Below, one piece after another: positions 17,358-27,045 of a stretch of 64,000 nt of DNA. The first letter of the stretch is position 1. Every line of letters begins with the position of its first letter. The notes beneath the pieces were generated by a model that saw only the letters and a program-made list of their open reading frames with translations, was not told where the DNA came from and searched no databases. Origin of the DNA: Bin80 sp964291275 (lineage in GTDB: Bacteria; Bacteroidota; Rhodothermia; Rhodothermales; Bin80); assembly GCA_964291275.2 (NCBI GenBank), contig OZ219799.1:496001-560000 (forward strand), in the 5' to 3' direction. A program made the position numbers and the translations under genes.

Positions 17358-19031
17358 ATGGCTAATCCAGTGAAGGGCTCACGAAGCAATCGGGCTATTG
17401 TGGTAGCGCTTGGTATTATGGCAAGCCGGGTGTTGGGCCTGATTCGATGGAGTCTTACAGCACGTTATTTCGGCAGTGGGGCGCACGCAGATGTCCTGAG
17501 GGCTGCCTTTCAGGCACCGAACGCACTGCAAAACCTGCTTGGTGAAGGCACAATGTCGGCAGCGTTCATCCCGGTCTACAGCAAAATGCTCGAGGAAGGT
17601 AGACCGGAGGCAGCGGGTCGGTTCGCCGGCAGTATTCTGGGTCTACTGACCGCTGTCGTTTGTACCGGAGTGCTTCTCGGTATATGGTTAGCCCATCCTA
17701 TCTGCTCTATACTTTTTCGGGGTTTTGTGGCAGATGCGGCCGAAGTAGCAATAGGGGTGCGGGAGGTGGATCGGCTTCTACTGTCTGTGGATATGGTTCG
17801 TGTGGCTTTTCCTATGGCGGGAATATTGGTGCTATCGTCATGGGCGCTGGGAGTACTTAACAGTCACCGGCGTTTTCTTATGCCTTATTTCGCCCCAGTG
17901 CTGTGGAATGTGACCATTATTGGGGCGTTACTTGGTGTGGGCAGTCTGATTGGCCTGACTCCGGGTGATCTCGGCGGGGAAGCGGATACGTCTATATTGC
18001 CGGAGGAACTCACCCGATTACTCACGGCGGTTTTTGCTGGTGGTTTAGTTGGAGGGCTGTTCCAGTTTCTGTTCCAGTTGCCGTCCGTTTTTTCGGTGCT
18101 AAAGGGGTTCCGGTTCAGTCTGTCCACGAGTGTAGCCGGTGTGCGCGAGGCGCTGAATGCGGTGGTGCCTGCTCTGGCCGGCCGCGGGATTGCCCAGCTT
18201 TCGGCCTATTTGGACATATTGCTCGCAACCCTTCTTATGGAGGGGGCCGTAGCAAGTATCGGTTACGCGCAGGTAGTCTACATCCTGCCGATTTCGCTTT
18301 TCGGTCTTTCCGTTGCTGCTGCTGAGCTGCCCGAACTTGCTCGAATAGGAAAGAACAGTTTGCCACGTATGGCTGAGCGCATTAACGCGGGGTTACGCCA
18401 GGGGCTGTTTCTGGCCATACCCACGGCGCTGGGATATATGGCACTGGGGTATGTAATCATTGGCGCCATTTACCGCGGTGGTTTATTTGGTGTGGACGAC
18501 AACTGGCTTGCATACTTCATATTGGCTACCTACAGCTCGGGACTTTTGGCAACAATTAGCAGCCGGTTATTACAAAATGGCTTTTGGGCGCTCGGCGACA
18601 CACGCACACCAGCCCGTATGGCAATGATCCGTGCAGTGATCGCATTGGTGGTTGCAATACCTGCAATGTTTGCGTTCGATAGATTATCGGTGTCACTCAT
18701 TACGGGGTCTGAGACGTCAACACTTTATCTCGGTGCAATTGGGTTGGCCCTTGGCAGTGCGGTGGCCTCTTGGTTTGAGTGGTGGTTACTGGGGCGTGTG
18801 CTGAAGCGCCGCTTGGGCAAGACATTCATTCCTTGGCGGGATGTGGGAGCAATGGTACTGCTCGTCATAGCGGCGCTTGTACCTTCTGGGATCCTTTGGT
18901 ATTTCTTGCAAAGTTGGCAGCCAATCTGGCTTGGCATTACTGTCACTGCTGTTTTTGCTGCGACCTACCTGCTACTGGCCCACCTGCGTAGACGTCCGGA
19001 GCTATCGGCTTGGCTCGGGCGTCTCAGGTAG
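17358..19031 (+). CDS. murJ: Lipid II flippase MurJ/MviN
   Basis: 557-residue polytopic membrane protein of the MOP superfamily with about 14 predicted helices. The N-terminal signature includes SRVLGLIRWSLTARYFG and, further on, FQAPNALQNLLGEGTMSAAFIP. This is the MurJ hallmark region around the cavity Arg residues. It flips undecaprenyl-linked peptidoglycan precursor across the inner membrane. A putative distinguishing feature is an insertion around GDLGGEADTSILPEEL between transmembrane helices. It starts 53 bp from the divergent ruvA. Confidence 0.93.
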   Translation: MANPVKGSRSNRAIVVALGIMASRVLGLIRWSLTARYFGSGAHADVLRAAFQAPNALQNLLGEGTMSAAFIPVYSKMLEEGRPEAAGRFAGSILGLLTAVVCTGVLLGIWLAHPICSILFRGFVADAAEVAIGVREVDRLLLSVDMVRVAFPMAGILVLSSWALGVLNSHRRFLMPYFAPVLWNVTIIGALLGVGSLIGLTPGDLGGEADTSILPEELTRLLTAVFAGGLVGGLFQFLFQLPSVFSVLKGFRFSLSTSVAGVREALNAVVPALAGRGIAQLSAYLDILLATLLMEGAVASIGYAQVVYILPISLFGLSVAAAELPELARIGKNSLPRMAERINAGLRQGLFLAIPTALGYMALGYVIIGAIYRGGLFGVDDNWLAYFILATYSSGLLATISSRLLQNGFWALGDTRTPARMAMIRAVIALVVAIPAMFAFDRLSVSLITGSETSTLYLGAIGLALGSAVASWFEWWLLGRVLKRRLGKTFIPWRDVGAMVLLVIAALVPSGILWYFLQSWQPIWLGITVTAVFAATYLLLAHLRRRPELSAWLGRLR

Positions 19032-19366
19032 ATGCTCAAATGTCCCGCGCCCACTCCGCCAGGACGGTAATTGTCCCTAGTTGGAGTTTTGGAGATTGGA
19101 GTATTTGGTGTACATCTTCGGGCGACAAATAAATTTTCTCAAGATGAAGTTTTACGAGAAATTTTGCAGTAACTCAATTAGTATGCCTATTAGACAATCT
19201 TTGTGGATAATGACAATCTATACGATAGAGCAAGAATGATCCATAGTTATCGCCATGTGATTTTTTCTGTTCGTTTTGTTTCGTTTTGTATGGTTGCATA
19301 TGCTTCGGTATACTCGGAGGATATTACGAGGATTTATTCTGAACCCTAGAGGGAGGCGCATTCAGC
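19032..19366. other. 335-bp intergenic region, AT-rich
   Basis: No gene or RNA was recognised. The second half is AT-rich and contains a direct repeat of TTCGTTTTG near 19270-19290, followed by TATACTC-like sequence about 50 bp before the propeller gene. A promoter here is plausible but not defined. Confidence 0.4.
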
Positions 19367-20419
19367 ATGTTTAAGCGGGTAAATGTTTCATTCCTGATTG
19401 CTTTGTCATTCGGGTTCTTAACTGGATTGGATCATGCGAGCGCCCAACTCGATGACAGTCTTCGACTGGGGCATTTTCAGAAAGTGAAGACAATCACGTT
19501 ATCTGATCCCGATGGAAAACTTTCTGATGAATTGCTGATCGCAGAGATTAAGAGCTTGGATGTGGACCCTGGAGGACGGTTACTCATTGTAGATCTATCG
19601 GGGGGACAAGCCTTTCTTTTTGATCCAGACGGGAATCTTATAGCCTCATTGGATCCGTCCCTCTGTCATCCAGGTTTTGAAGTCCGACCTGTAACTGCCG
19701 TATTTGTTGGCGATCAATCCATTTTCCTTGCTAACGCCGGTCCGTGGGGATATCGCTTCACGTTCGAGGGAGAGTGTTTAGGAAATGTTCATTCGGATTA
19801 TGCTCTGACAACTTGGGGGTATCTTGATTCAGACGAACAGGGAAATCTTGTCGGCTATTACCGCAGACCGACTCCATCAGTCAGATTTATGACTTCCGAG
19901 GGTCAAACGATCCGTGAGATTGAATTGCCATCCAGCAAATTTCCCAATGTAAGGAGAAGGGTAGCAATGGGTGGTATTGTAGTTGATCGAACGCATGTGT
20001 TTGTTGCAGAAGCTGTGGAACGGGAAATCCTGAAGATAGCCCTGGATGGAACTATAGAATCTAGAATCTCGCATCGGACATCTTGGTTTCAGGACATCAC
20101 AAGAGACCTCCCGGACTTTAACAGTGAAAATCCTACAGAATTTATGAGAGCATCTGGTGAGCTATACGGTAGTGCTACGCTTCCGAGTGAGATCTTTGAA
20201 CTCACTTATCGAATCATCATGGTGCAGTATCGGGGGCCAAAAGGTCTGGGGTATCAATTATTCACGAAGGACGGCTTGTTTGTCGCGGAGCAGTTAGGTG
20301 TGAATTACTATTTTAAGCAAGGAAAAAATGGATTGGTCTATCGAGTAGTACAACCAGAGCCAAATGATACTGGCTTACCCAATGCCTTCATTGAAGTGTA
20401 TCAATTCGTCGAACCCTAA
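19367..20419 (+). CDS. Secreted 6-bladed beta-propeller protein
   Basis: 350 residues with a signal peptide (hydrophobic core at about 8-24, cleavage near ASAQ). Blade-like repeats are visible, for example AEIKSLDVDPGGRLLIVDLS and GQAFLFDPDGNLIASLDP, typical of the BF3164/NHL-like propellers of Bacteroidota. There is no lipobox. It lacks close neighbours on its strand apart from yqgE, so it is probably expressed alone. The function is unknown; this paralogue is AT-richer than surrounding housekeeping genes. Confidence 0.75.
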   Translation: MFKRVNVSFLIALSFGFLTGLDHASAQLDDSLRLGHFQKVKTITLSDPDGKLSDELLIAEIKSLDVDPGGRLLIVDLSGGQAFLFDPDGNLIASLDPSLCHPGFEVRPVTAVFVGDQSIFLANAGPWGYRFTFEGECLGNVHSDYALTTWGYLDSDEQGNLVGYYRRPTPSVRFMTSEGQTIREIELPSSKFPNVRRRVAMGGIVVDRTHVFVAEAVEREILKIALDGTIESRISHRTSWFQDITRDLPDFNSENPTEFMRASGELYGSATLPSEIFELTYRIIMVQYRGPKGLGYQLFTKDGLFVAEQLGVNYYFKQGKNGLVYRVVQPEPNDTGLPNAFIEVYQFVEP

Positions 20420-20555
20420 TTCACGTTCAGGAACATTCAAATCTCGTCAGCAAAAGCAGAAATCATCATTTCAGTAGGATAAATGTTATAACAATTACCT
20501 GGAATGCAGATTATTGGGGCGGGGTTTTGAAGGCATTATTAGGGAATTCCAAAGA

Positions 20556-21119
20556 ATGACCGAAAAAAGTTTTTCTTCCATCGGGCCTGGCGATTTGCTG
20601 GTTGCACCACCGAACCAGCTCTCTCCACCATTTGATCGTGCGCTTGTAGTGATATGCATGCATGATTCGAATGGTAGCCTGGGCTTCGTGATAAATCGCA
20701 AAAAAGATTTTGATTTGGGCAGGTTGATTGCGTGTGATCGTCCTCGTCAAGGGGTTTATTTTGGTGGTCCGGTCGAGGAAAATTCGTTAGCCTGTCTGCA
20801 TCAACATAGTTCTTTCGTGCAGGGCGCCATACCTTTTACGGACGAATTATCCTTCAACTTGGACGTAGGCGCTGTATTGGGGGCGCTTAGAGACGAGATT
20901 ATCCAACCGTGGCAGGTTCGATTTTTTGTGGGATACGCTGGCTGGGCGCCCGGACAACTTGAGGAAGAACTTAAAGCTGGTTGGTGGTTCGTGACGCGTG
21001 GAAATAAAGAATTGGTATTCCACCCCAAATCCAACATATTGTGGCGTACTGTTCTGCGAAAAATGGGAGGAGAGTATGCCCTCGTGGCAAACTTTCCAGA
21101 TGACCCGATGCTGAACTGA
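20556..21119 (+). CDS. YqgE/AlgH family protein (UPF0301)
   Basis: 187 residues from the ATG at 20556; a TTG at 20514 would add 14 residues that do not resemble the family. The sequence shows the family hallmarks GDLLVAPP near the N-terminus, SLGFVINRKK, VYFGGPVEEN and FFVGYAGWAPGQLEEEL. AlgH/YqgE proteins are widespread but have no firmly assigned biochemical role. The gene converges on folE with only 8 bp between stops. Confidence 0.9.
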   Translation: MTEKSFSSIGPGDLLVAPPNQLSPPFDRALVVICMHDSNGSLGFVINRKKDFDLGRLIACDRPRQGVYFGGPVEENSLACLHQHSSFVQGAIPFTDELSFNLDVGAVLGALRDEIIQPWQVRFFVGYAGWAPGQLEEELKAGWWFVTRGNKELVFHPKSNILWRTVLRKMGGEYALVANFPDDPMLN

Positions 21120-21127
21120 TCCGACGC

Positions 21128-21745
21128 CTATTTGGTGTTCACCAGTCGCATGAATTCCGCACGTGCTGTGCCCCGGGACAGGAAGATGCCACTCATTGCA
21201 CTTGTAGCAGTGATCGCATTTTGTTTCTGCACGCCGCGCATGGCCATGCAGAGATGAGTGGCTTCGATTACAACAGCAGTTCCAAGCGGTTGAAGTACCT
21301 CATCAATGACATCCCTGATCTGAACTGTCAGGCGCTCCTGCACTTGCAGTCGGCGCGCAAAAGCATCAACGACCCGTGGGATCTTGCTTAGACCGACAAT
21401 GTGACTCTGAGCGATATAGGCGACATGGGCTTTACCAACGAAAGGAAGCATATGGTGCTCGCACAGGCTGAACACGTCTATATCACGAACGAGGATCATC
21501 TCGCTGTATTCTTCCTCAAAGATGGCGGATTCCAGAATGGCTTTTGGATCTATGTTGTATCCCTGTGTGAGGAACGCAAGCGAACGTGCGACACGTTCAG
21601 GAGTCTTTAACAGCCCCACGCGCTCGGGATCCTCGCCAAGCAGGTGCAAAACTTCGGAGATATGCTCGCCAAGGACTTCGATCGGGGGTTCTGCTCGACC
21701 AGCCGGTTCTACGATAGTGGAGTTAAGGGTGGTTGGATTACCCAT
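21128..21745 (-). CDS. folE: GTP cyclohydrolase I
   Basis: Converts GTP to 7,8-dihydroneopterin triphosphate, the entry to folate, queuosine and biopterin synthesis. Zinc and active-site elements are visible: SLCEHHMLPFVGKAHVAYI, and a Cys in ATHLCMAMRGVQK. The start is set at the ATG at 21745 because it overlaps the queD stop in the arrangement ATGGGTAA, which suggests coupling; this gives 205 residues, a normal size. An in-frame ATG at 21784 is an alternative. It follows queD directly, forming a pterin operon. Confidence 0.93.
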   Translation of the reverse strand: MGNPTTLNSTIVEPAGRAEPPIEVLGEHISEVLHLLGEDPERVGLLKTPERVARSLAFLTQGYNIDPKAILESAIFEEEYSEMILVRDIDVFSLCEHHMLPFVGKAHVAYIAQSHIVGLSKIPRVVDAFARRLQVQERLTVQIRDVIDEVLQPLGTAVVIEATHLCMAMRGVQKQNAITATSAMSGIFLSRGTARAEFMRLVNTK

Positions 21746-22157
21746 CTGGGCCAAAGTATTCGGCGGAGTTTCTTGGTGTTTCATAGAGTTGGATGCGATA
21801 AAGTCTACCTGCTGGCAAGGCCTCTGCCAGTCGATCCCAGATAGCAACGACAAGGTTTTCGGTAGATGGCAGGATACCGTCCAGGAAGGGAACGTCCAGG
21901 TTCAGGTTTTTGTGATCTAGATAACGGATGACGTATTCCTCTATAATGTGTTTCAGTTCGGCCAGATCGATTACGTAACCCGTATCCGGGTTTGGTTTAC
22001 CCGCAACGGTAACCGTCAGTTCGTAGTTGTGTCCATGCCAGTTGGGATTGTTGCAGGGGCCAAAAGTCGAACGATTCCATTCCTCTGACTTCTCGGGATT
22101 ATGCAACCGATGAGCTGCATTGAAGTGGGCCTTGCGAGTAACATAAACCGTTGGCAT
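21738..22157 (-). CDS. queD: 6-pyruvoyl-tetrahydropterin / 6-carboxytetrahydropterin synthase family protein
   Basis: 139 residues. Zinc ligands are His16 (FNAAHRL), His41 and His43 (WHGHNY). The catalytic Cys35 sits in CNNPNWHGHNY, a spacing like that of eukaryotic pyruvoyl-tetrahydropterin synthase and many Bacteroidota QueD proteins. The catalytic Glu is in LYETPRNSAEY. Using the FolE product, it makes either 6-carboxytetrahydropterin for queuosine or 6-pyruvoyltetrahydropterin for biopterin; sequence alone does not settle which. No other queuosine genes are in the window. Confidence 0.9.
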   Translation of the reverse strand: MPTVYVTRKAHFNAAHRLHNPEKSEEWNRSTFGPCNNPNWHGHNYELTVTVAGKPNPDTGYVIDLAELKHIIEEYVIRYLDHKNLNLDVPFLDGILPSTENLVVAIWDRLAEALPAGRLYRIQLYETPRNSAEYFGPDG

Positions 22158-22258
22158 TGCGGGATGCAGTAGAAAGGTCTAAAGTGCTGCTGCACACGGC
22201 CAATCAGGAACGAAGCGGTTTGCGTATTGTTCAGCGAGGACAACAGGGTTAAGCCCCC

Positions 22259-22591
22259 ATGCCAACATTATTCGAACGCATAATTTCCGGGGAGATCCCC
22301 GCGGATCGCGTGTATGAGGATGAAGTCTGTGTCGCGTTTCGGGATATTGCCCCCCAGGCGCCGGTTCATGTGTTGGTGGTTCCCCGTAAACCGGTACCGG
22401 CCTTAAATGAGGGACTTGATGCTGCGCTTGCAGGACATCTTTTGATGGTAGCCAGCAAAGTAGCCCAACAGGAAGGGCTTACGGAAGGCTATCGCGTAGT
22501 CATCAACTGCGGACGCGATGGAGGGCAAACAGTTGATCATCTTCACATCCACGTCCTTGGTGGTCGTTCACTTACGTGGCCGCCGGGCTAG
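22259..22591 (+). CDS. HIT-family nucleotide-binding hydrolase (HINT type)
   Basis: 110 residues with the histidine triad HLHIH (His94, His96, His98) in QTVDHLHIHVLGG. The N-terminus TLFERIISGEIPADRVYEDE is characteristic of HinT. Family members hydrolyse purine nucleoside phosphoramidates. The stop overlaps the possible GTG start of the next gene, so the two may be cotranscribed. Divergent from the queD-folE pair. Confidence 0.94.
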   Translation: MPTLFERIISGEIPADRVYEDEVCVAFRDIAPQAPVHVLVVPRKPVPALNEGLDAALAGHLLMVASKVAQQEGLTEGYRVVINCGRDGGQTVDHLHIHVLGGRSLTWPPG

Positions 22592-22605
22592 CGCTGAATG
22601 GACCA

Positions 22606-24600
22606 ATGCGGTGGGCCCATTGTTACCGGTGGCTTCTGATCGTGTGGGCTTTGGTATTGGCATTCTCGAGTGACGATGCCGAGGCGCAGTTTTCGTTGCA
22701 GAAGACCACCGAATTTTCCAGAGAAGTGAATCAGTACCGCTGGAACTCAACAATAGCATGGAGCGCAGAGATTGCTCGCTGGCAGCTTGATTTGACCAAT
22801 CGGTTTCTCTCAGATGCGTATATCCAGTACGACGATCGCCTGCGTTTCCGGGACGAAAATCGATTGCAGTTCAGGGCTTTTCGCCCTTTAGGGAATCGCT
22901 ATGGTACCAGCATTCGTGGTGATCTGGACTGGTTTGGTTCTGGACGCGCATCTTCTCAGGCCCTTTTGGCTGGAGTGCAGATAAGATCTATTCCGGTATT
23001 AACAATCGAACCGGCGGTGGGTGTGGCGTCAGATCGTCGACCAGGAATCGTACAGACAGAGGGTGTGGTGCCATTGCGGATTGATACGGGACCGGCAGGA
23101 TCCATCGCCATTGACTTGGCTCCGCAAGAGCTTCAAGGTTATCGTATTTCGTTTAATTCTAGCGCAGCATGGCAACGCATTGCGCCGCGTCGGGCCGGAG
23201 ATATAACAGTAGCAGGCACTGCAGCACGTTCGTTTGGGGCCGCCAGCCTGGAATCAAGCGCACGTTTTGTCAGTCGTCGACGGGACACCTATCAGGCGGC
23301 ATCTTTCCTGAACCGGGGGCAGGCGCGGGATCCAGAATCAATTGAATCGACAACCAGCGATACGCTCGACGCGAACCTGTTGGTCTGGATTCCAATCACG
23401 AGAAGCCTGCGGGTGATTGCACAAACGAACATCCGATCGAATCAAAGACGTATCCGCACACCGAAATCCCCAGAAGAATCGGTTACCTTCGAGACCAATT
23501 TTGCCCGTCAGGCATTTGCGGGACAGGTTGGTTTTAATTATGAGAGGGATCGCATTGACGCACAACTACGTGCAGAGTATGGGGCGGTGAACGAACGTCG
23601 GGTACTCAGCAACAAAGAGGAACTGCCGGTTTCGGAAGCTGTCCAAAAGACAACGCTCCTGCATCAGGCAGATTATGACGAAGGGGTATTATCTCTTAGC
23701 GGGAATGTTCGAGCCGATATTTTATCAACGCTCTCAGTTCTTTTCACGGGGAGCTCCCGTATCGTCCGGCATGATACACCTATAGTTAATCTTGATGACC
23801 GGGACGAAATTTACCATACAAGCATGCTCGGGCTCAGATACCGTCGCAGCCGTTATCTCTCAACCGAGGTGAGATTGTTTGCCTCTTACCACCACACAGT
23901 ATTCCTGAACGCTGAGCGCTCGGCGGAAAACAATATCCAGCGCTCACTTCGATTGCGCCCGGCGATTAACTGGACACCATCGCCGGGGACACGCGTACGG
24001 TTGGCGAGCGAGGTGCGAGCCACTTATACCACGGACGATTTTGTGTTGCCTGGGCGCAGATCCACTGATCAGTCTGCACGGGAGATGCGGTTAGAGTCAG
24101 AAATAGAAAAAAATCTATTTGCTAATACGGATCTGAGGTTATCTGCCAGTTTCGCAGATTTACGTCTGGGACGACTGCAGTGGGAAACCTTTACTGAAGT
24201 ACCATTTGATACGCTCAGAACCTACAGTGCCTGGCTGCGCGTACAGTCAGGGCGCCGGCTTCGTGGTGAGGTTGGCTGGCGTACATTCCTGCGGAGCGAC
24301 TACGACAGGGCAGTTTCCGTGCGGTATCAGTTTTTCAATGAGCAGGGCGCAATAGCCCATGGAAGCATTACTAGACCAGGTAGACGATGGATTATACAAA
24401 CAGGGCCGTCCAGTGCGCTTTACTGGATACGTCCCCGGAGCTCCTTGCGTCTGGAGGCTTGGGCCAACTGGCAGCAGCTGAGGTATTGGCTGTACGGCCA
24501 ACTGCCACCCGCAAGTGAGGATATAATTCGACGAGCGGCTCGCAGGGGGACGCGGCGACTGCTTCCATTGATATCCTTGAGTATGACGTGGCAACTGTAG
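22606..24600 (+). CDS. Putative outer-membrane beta-barrel protein, unknown function
   Basis: 664 residues from the ATG at 22606 (a GTG at 22576, overlapping the HIT gene, would add 10). A signal peptide with core LLIVWALVLAF and cleavage near AEAQ is clear. The remainder alternates polar and hydrophobic residues with many Arg/Tyr/Trp, for example NRLQFRAFRPLGNRYG and LRLEAWANWQQLRYWLY. The protein ends in a strand pattern LISLSMTWQL typical of barrel C-termini. No plug or TonB box is seen. I do not recognise a named family; assignment as an outer-membrane barrel is inference from composition. Confidence 0.65.
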   Translation: MRWAHCYRWLLIVWALVLAFSSDDAEAQFSLQKTTEFSREVNQYRWNSTIAWSAEIARWQLDLTNRFLSDAYIQYDDRLRFRDENRLQFRAFRPLGNRYGTSIRGDLDWFGSGRASSQALLAGVQIRSIPVLTIEPAVGVASDRRPGIVQTEGVVPLRIDTGPAGSIAIDLAPQELQGYRISFNSSAAWQRIAPRRAGDITVAGTAARSFGAASLESSARFVSRRRDTYQAASFLNRGQARDPESIESTTSDTLDANLLVWIPITRSLRVIAQTNIRSNQRRIRTPKSPEESVTFETNFARQAFAGQVGFNYERDRIDAQLRAEYGAVNERRVLSNKEELPVSEAVQKTTLLHQADYDEGVLSLSGNVRADILSTLSVLFTGSSRIVRHDTPIVNLDDRDEIYHTSMLGLRYRRSRYLSTEVRLFASYHHTVFLNAERSAENNIQRSLRLRPAINWTPSPGTRVRLASEVRATYTTDDFVLPGRRSTDQSAREMRLESEIEKNLFANTDLRLSASFADLRLGRLQWETFTEVPFDTLRTYSAWLRVQSGRRLRGEVGWRTFLRSDYDRAVSVRYQFFNEQGAIAHGSITRPGRRWIIQTGPSSALYWIRPRSSLRLEAWANWQQLRYWLYGQLPPASEDIIRRAARRGTRRLLPLISLSMTWQL

Positions 24601-24607
24601 CATTTGG

Positions 24608-25264
24608 ATGTTAGAAGCTAGATCAATTTCTGGTGTGAGGACTCTTGGAGTCACGGGTGGAATTGGAAGCGGTAAGTCTATCGTGTGCGCATATTTGGGG
24701 GAGCTAGGGGCTGAAATATTCGATGCGGATCTGATTGCACGGAATCTTATGGAATCCGACGGGGAGGTACGCCAAGCGGTGATCCAGACTTTTGGGAGAA
24801 AAAGTTATCGGGCGGATGGATCATTAAACCGGCCATGGTTGGCGAGTAAAGTGTTTGCTGACAACACCCGTCTGGCTCAACTGAACGAAATAGTACACCC
24901 GAAAACAGTCGAGGCTTTTGGTGTCCTCCGAAGTTGCCTTCAAACCGGGTTATTGGTCCATGAGGCTGCACTCATATATGAAGCTGGGTTGGAAGATCAT
25001 CTAGATGCGATCTGTGTAGTAACCGCGCCGAAAGATGTGAGGATTGAGCGAGTGATGGCCAGGGATCGTGTAAGCGCAGAAGAAGTACTTGCAAGAATGC
25101 ACAGACAGTGGCCTCAGGAAGAAAAAGCACGTCGCGCCGATGTTGTGCTTATCAACGACGGCGACATGGCAACAGTACGCCGGAAATCCCAAAGACTGTA
25201 TGAGCTAGCTGTGAGTGGAGAGATGCTCAGCTCCGATAACTTCCGGCTCACTCGTCAGCTGTAG
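24608..25264 (+). CDS. coaE: Dephospho-CoA kinase
   Basis: Phosphorylates the 3' hydroxyl of dephospho-CoA in the last step of CoA synthesis. The P-loop VTGGIGSGKS is at about 15-24 and the next motif FDADLIARNLM follows. The lid/Arg region includes RVMARDRVSAEEVLARM, which is characteristic. The length of 218 residues is slightly above the usual 200. It starts 7 bp after the barrel gene and its last 17 bases overlap the convergent histidine kinase gene. Confidence 0.93.
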   Translation: MLEARSISGVRTLGVTGGIGSGKSIVCAYLGELGAEIFDADLIARNLMESDGEVRQAVIQTFGRKSYRADGSLNRPWLASKVFADNTRLAQLNEIVHPKTVEAFGVLRSCLQTGLLVHEAALIYEAGLEDHLDAICVVTAPKDVRIERVMARDRVSAEEVLARMHRQWPQEEKARRADVVLINDGDMATVRRKSQRLYELAVSGEMLSSDNFRLTRQL

Positions 25265-26297
25265 GCAGGGTAAACCCGAATGTAGATCCGCTTCCAAGAA
25301 GGCTTTCGATCATGAGCTGGCTGCCGTGTGCCCCAAGAATATGTTTCACGATAGCCAAACCCAATCCTGTTCCTCCAAGTTTGGAAGAACGGCTGGCTTC
25401 TACCCGAAAAAAGCGTTCGGTGAGGCGAGGGATATGTTCGGGTGCGATTCCAATCCCATCATCAACAATGGATATTTTCACCGACCCCTCAGGTAGCGGT
25501 CGTGCAATTACCTCAACCTGACCACCCTCGAGACTGTACTTAATGCCGTTATCTATCAGATTGCTGAGTACTTGACTTATCCGACTCCGATCTGCTATGA
25601 TCGGGGGTAACCCAGCTTGCACGGCAGATCGTAGCGTGACATTCCTGTTTGCAGCCAGTGATTCAAGAGATTCAATGACTTCTTCGGTAAGTTCGATTAG
25701 GTTGAATGGTTTCAGCACCATGGAGAGCTCCCCCATCTCTATTCGGGCAACCGAGGCGAGATCTTCTGCCAGATTACCCAGACGGGTTGCATTCCGGAGC
25801 ACTTTGCTTACGAAAGAGCGCCGTACGCGCTTATCCTCCAAAGCTCCATCCAACAAAGTTTCCGCGAACCCTAGAATTGCAAAGATTGGTGTTTTGAGTT
25901 CATGCGATACGTTGCCCAGGAATTCGCGTCGATAATGTTCGACACGTTCCCGTTCCTGCATTTGGTACAGGATACGCTGGTTTGCTTCAAGCGCAAGCTC
26001 ATTCAACTCATCAAGCTCATCGCGCAGCGGCGAAGAGTTGTTGGTGAAGGGAGTGGCATCGTCCTCACCAATCTTGGCAAGCGTTGTTTGCAATCGGGCT
26101 ACACGTTGCGCTACAATCCGGTGGACGAATAGAAATGTGCCGAAGCCCACGAGAATACTGACGCACAGCACCACCCATAAAGGTAGACGGAACCCTACCA
26201 AGGCGGTCAGGAACAGGGTTATCAGAACGAGCAAGCTGACACGCCAAGATAGTCGAAAGGCTAATTTTCCATGGTTGGGGCGGAATGCAGGCTTCAT
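25248..26297 (-). CDS. Membrane sensor histidine kinase (PhoR-like)
   Basis: 349 residues. Two adjacent transmembrane helices (about 17-35 and 38-58) leave almost no periplasmic loop, so the signal is probably sensed in or near the membrane. A short linker leads to HisKA with phospho-acceptor His132 in NVSHELKTPIF. The HATPase domain shows NLIDNGIKYS (N box), VDDGIGIAPE (G1) and GGTGLGLAIVKHI (G2). No PAS domain is seen. It lies 16 bp downstream of its response regulator, forming a two-gene operon. Confidence 0.92.
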   Translation of the reverse strand: MKPAFRPNHGKLAFRLSWRVSLLVLITLFLTALVGFRLPLWVVLCVSILVGFGTFLFVHRIVAQRVARLQTTLAKIGEDDATPFTNNSSPLRDELDELNELALEANQRILYQMQERERVEHYRREFLGNVSHELKTPIFAILGFAETLLDGALEDKRVRRSFVSKVLRNATRLGNLAEDLASVARIEMGELSMVLKPFNLIELTEEVIESLESLAANRNVTLRSAVQAGLPPIIADRSRISQVLSNLIDNGIKYSLEGGQVEVIARPLPEGSVKISIVDDGIGIAPEHIPRLTERFFRVEASRSSKLGGTGLGLAIVKHILGAHGSQLMIESLLGSGSTFGFTLPTADE

Positions 26298-26313
26298 GCG
26301 AGAAGGTCCGGGT

Positions 26314-27045
26314 TCATTCTACTTCGAGAAAGCGGTAACCTACCCCCGCGACGGACATGATGTAATCGTTGCCATGGTACTTTCCTAGCTTTTTATTGAC
26401 CTTACTCACGTGCACATCAACGGTGCGCTCTCCTACTTTTGAAGTCCGCCCCCAAACTTGTCGTATCAGTGTTTTCCGCTTGAATACCCGTCCGGAAGTA
26501 CTGGCCATGAAGTACAGAAGTTTGAACTCTTTGCGAGTAAAGCGAAGCTCAGACCGTGTTCCTTGACCGTTACGGAAGACCCGAAAGCGCTCCAGATCAA
26601 TTTCCAGGTCAAGGATGGTCACGGTTAAGTCGTTGGTAGAGATACGTTGTGTTCCGCGCAGGAGCGCTTTAATTTGAGAGACAATTACACCGATGCCGAA
26701 AGATTTGGGCAGATAGCTGTCGGCACCGGCATCCAGGCCTCGGATGTGATCTTCTTCCTCAGAGCGTGCGGTAAGAAATAAAAGGGGAATAGTTTTGAAC
26801 TTGGAATTGCTTCTAATACGTTGGCAAACTTCCAGGCCATCGATATGCGGCATCATAATATCAAGGACGACCAGATCAATGGATTCAGTTTCAATGGCAG
26901 ATAAGGCTTCTATTCCATCATTGGCCGTAATAACCTGCATTCCTTCTTTCTCAAGATTGTAACGCAAGAGGTCAAGAATGTCATCCTCGTCATCGACAAT
27001 CAGGATCGTACACGAATCCGGTCCGGTAGCAGTGGGAGAGGTCAT
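26314..27045 (-). CDS. OmpR/PhoB-family response regulator
   Basis: 243 residues. The receiver has acidic residues in VDDEDD, phospho-acceptor Asp62 in VVLDIMMPH, Thr in FLTARSEEED and the conserved Lys in SYLPKSFG. The C-terminal winged-helix DNA-binding domain (about 140-243) includes LRFTRKEFKLLYFMAS and VDVHVSKVNKKLG. Its pairing with the adjacent kinase is inferred from the 16-bp spacing. The regulon is unknown. Confidence 0.94.
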   Translation of the reverse strand: MTSPTATGPDSCTILIVDDEDDILDLLRYNLEKEGMQVITANDGIEALSAIETESIDLVVLDIMMPHIDGLEVCQRIRSNSKFKTIPLLFLTARSEEEDHIRGLDAGADSYLPKSFGIGVIVSQIKALLRGTQRISTNDLTVTILDLEIDLERFRVFRNGQGTRSELRFTRKEFKLLYFMASTSGRVFKRKTLIRQVWGRTSKVGERTVDVHVSKVNKKLGKYHGNDYIMSVAGVGYRFLEVE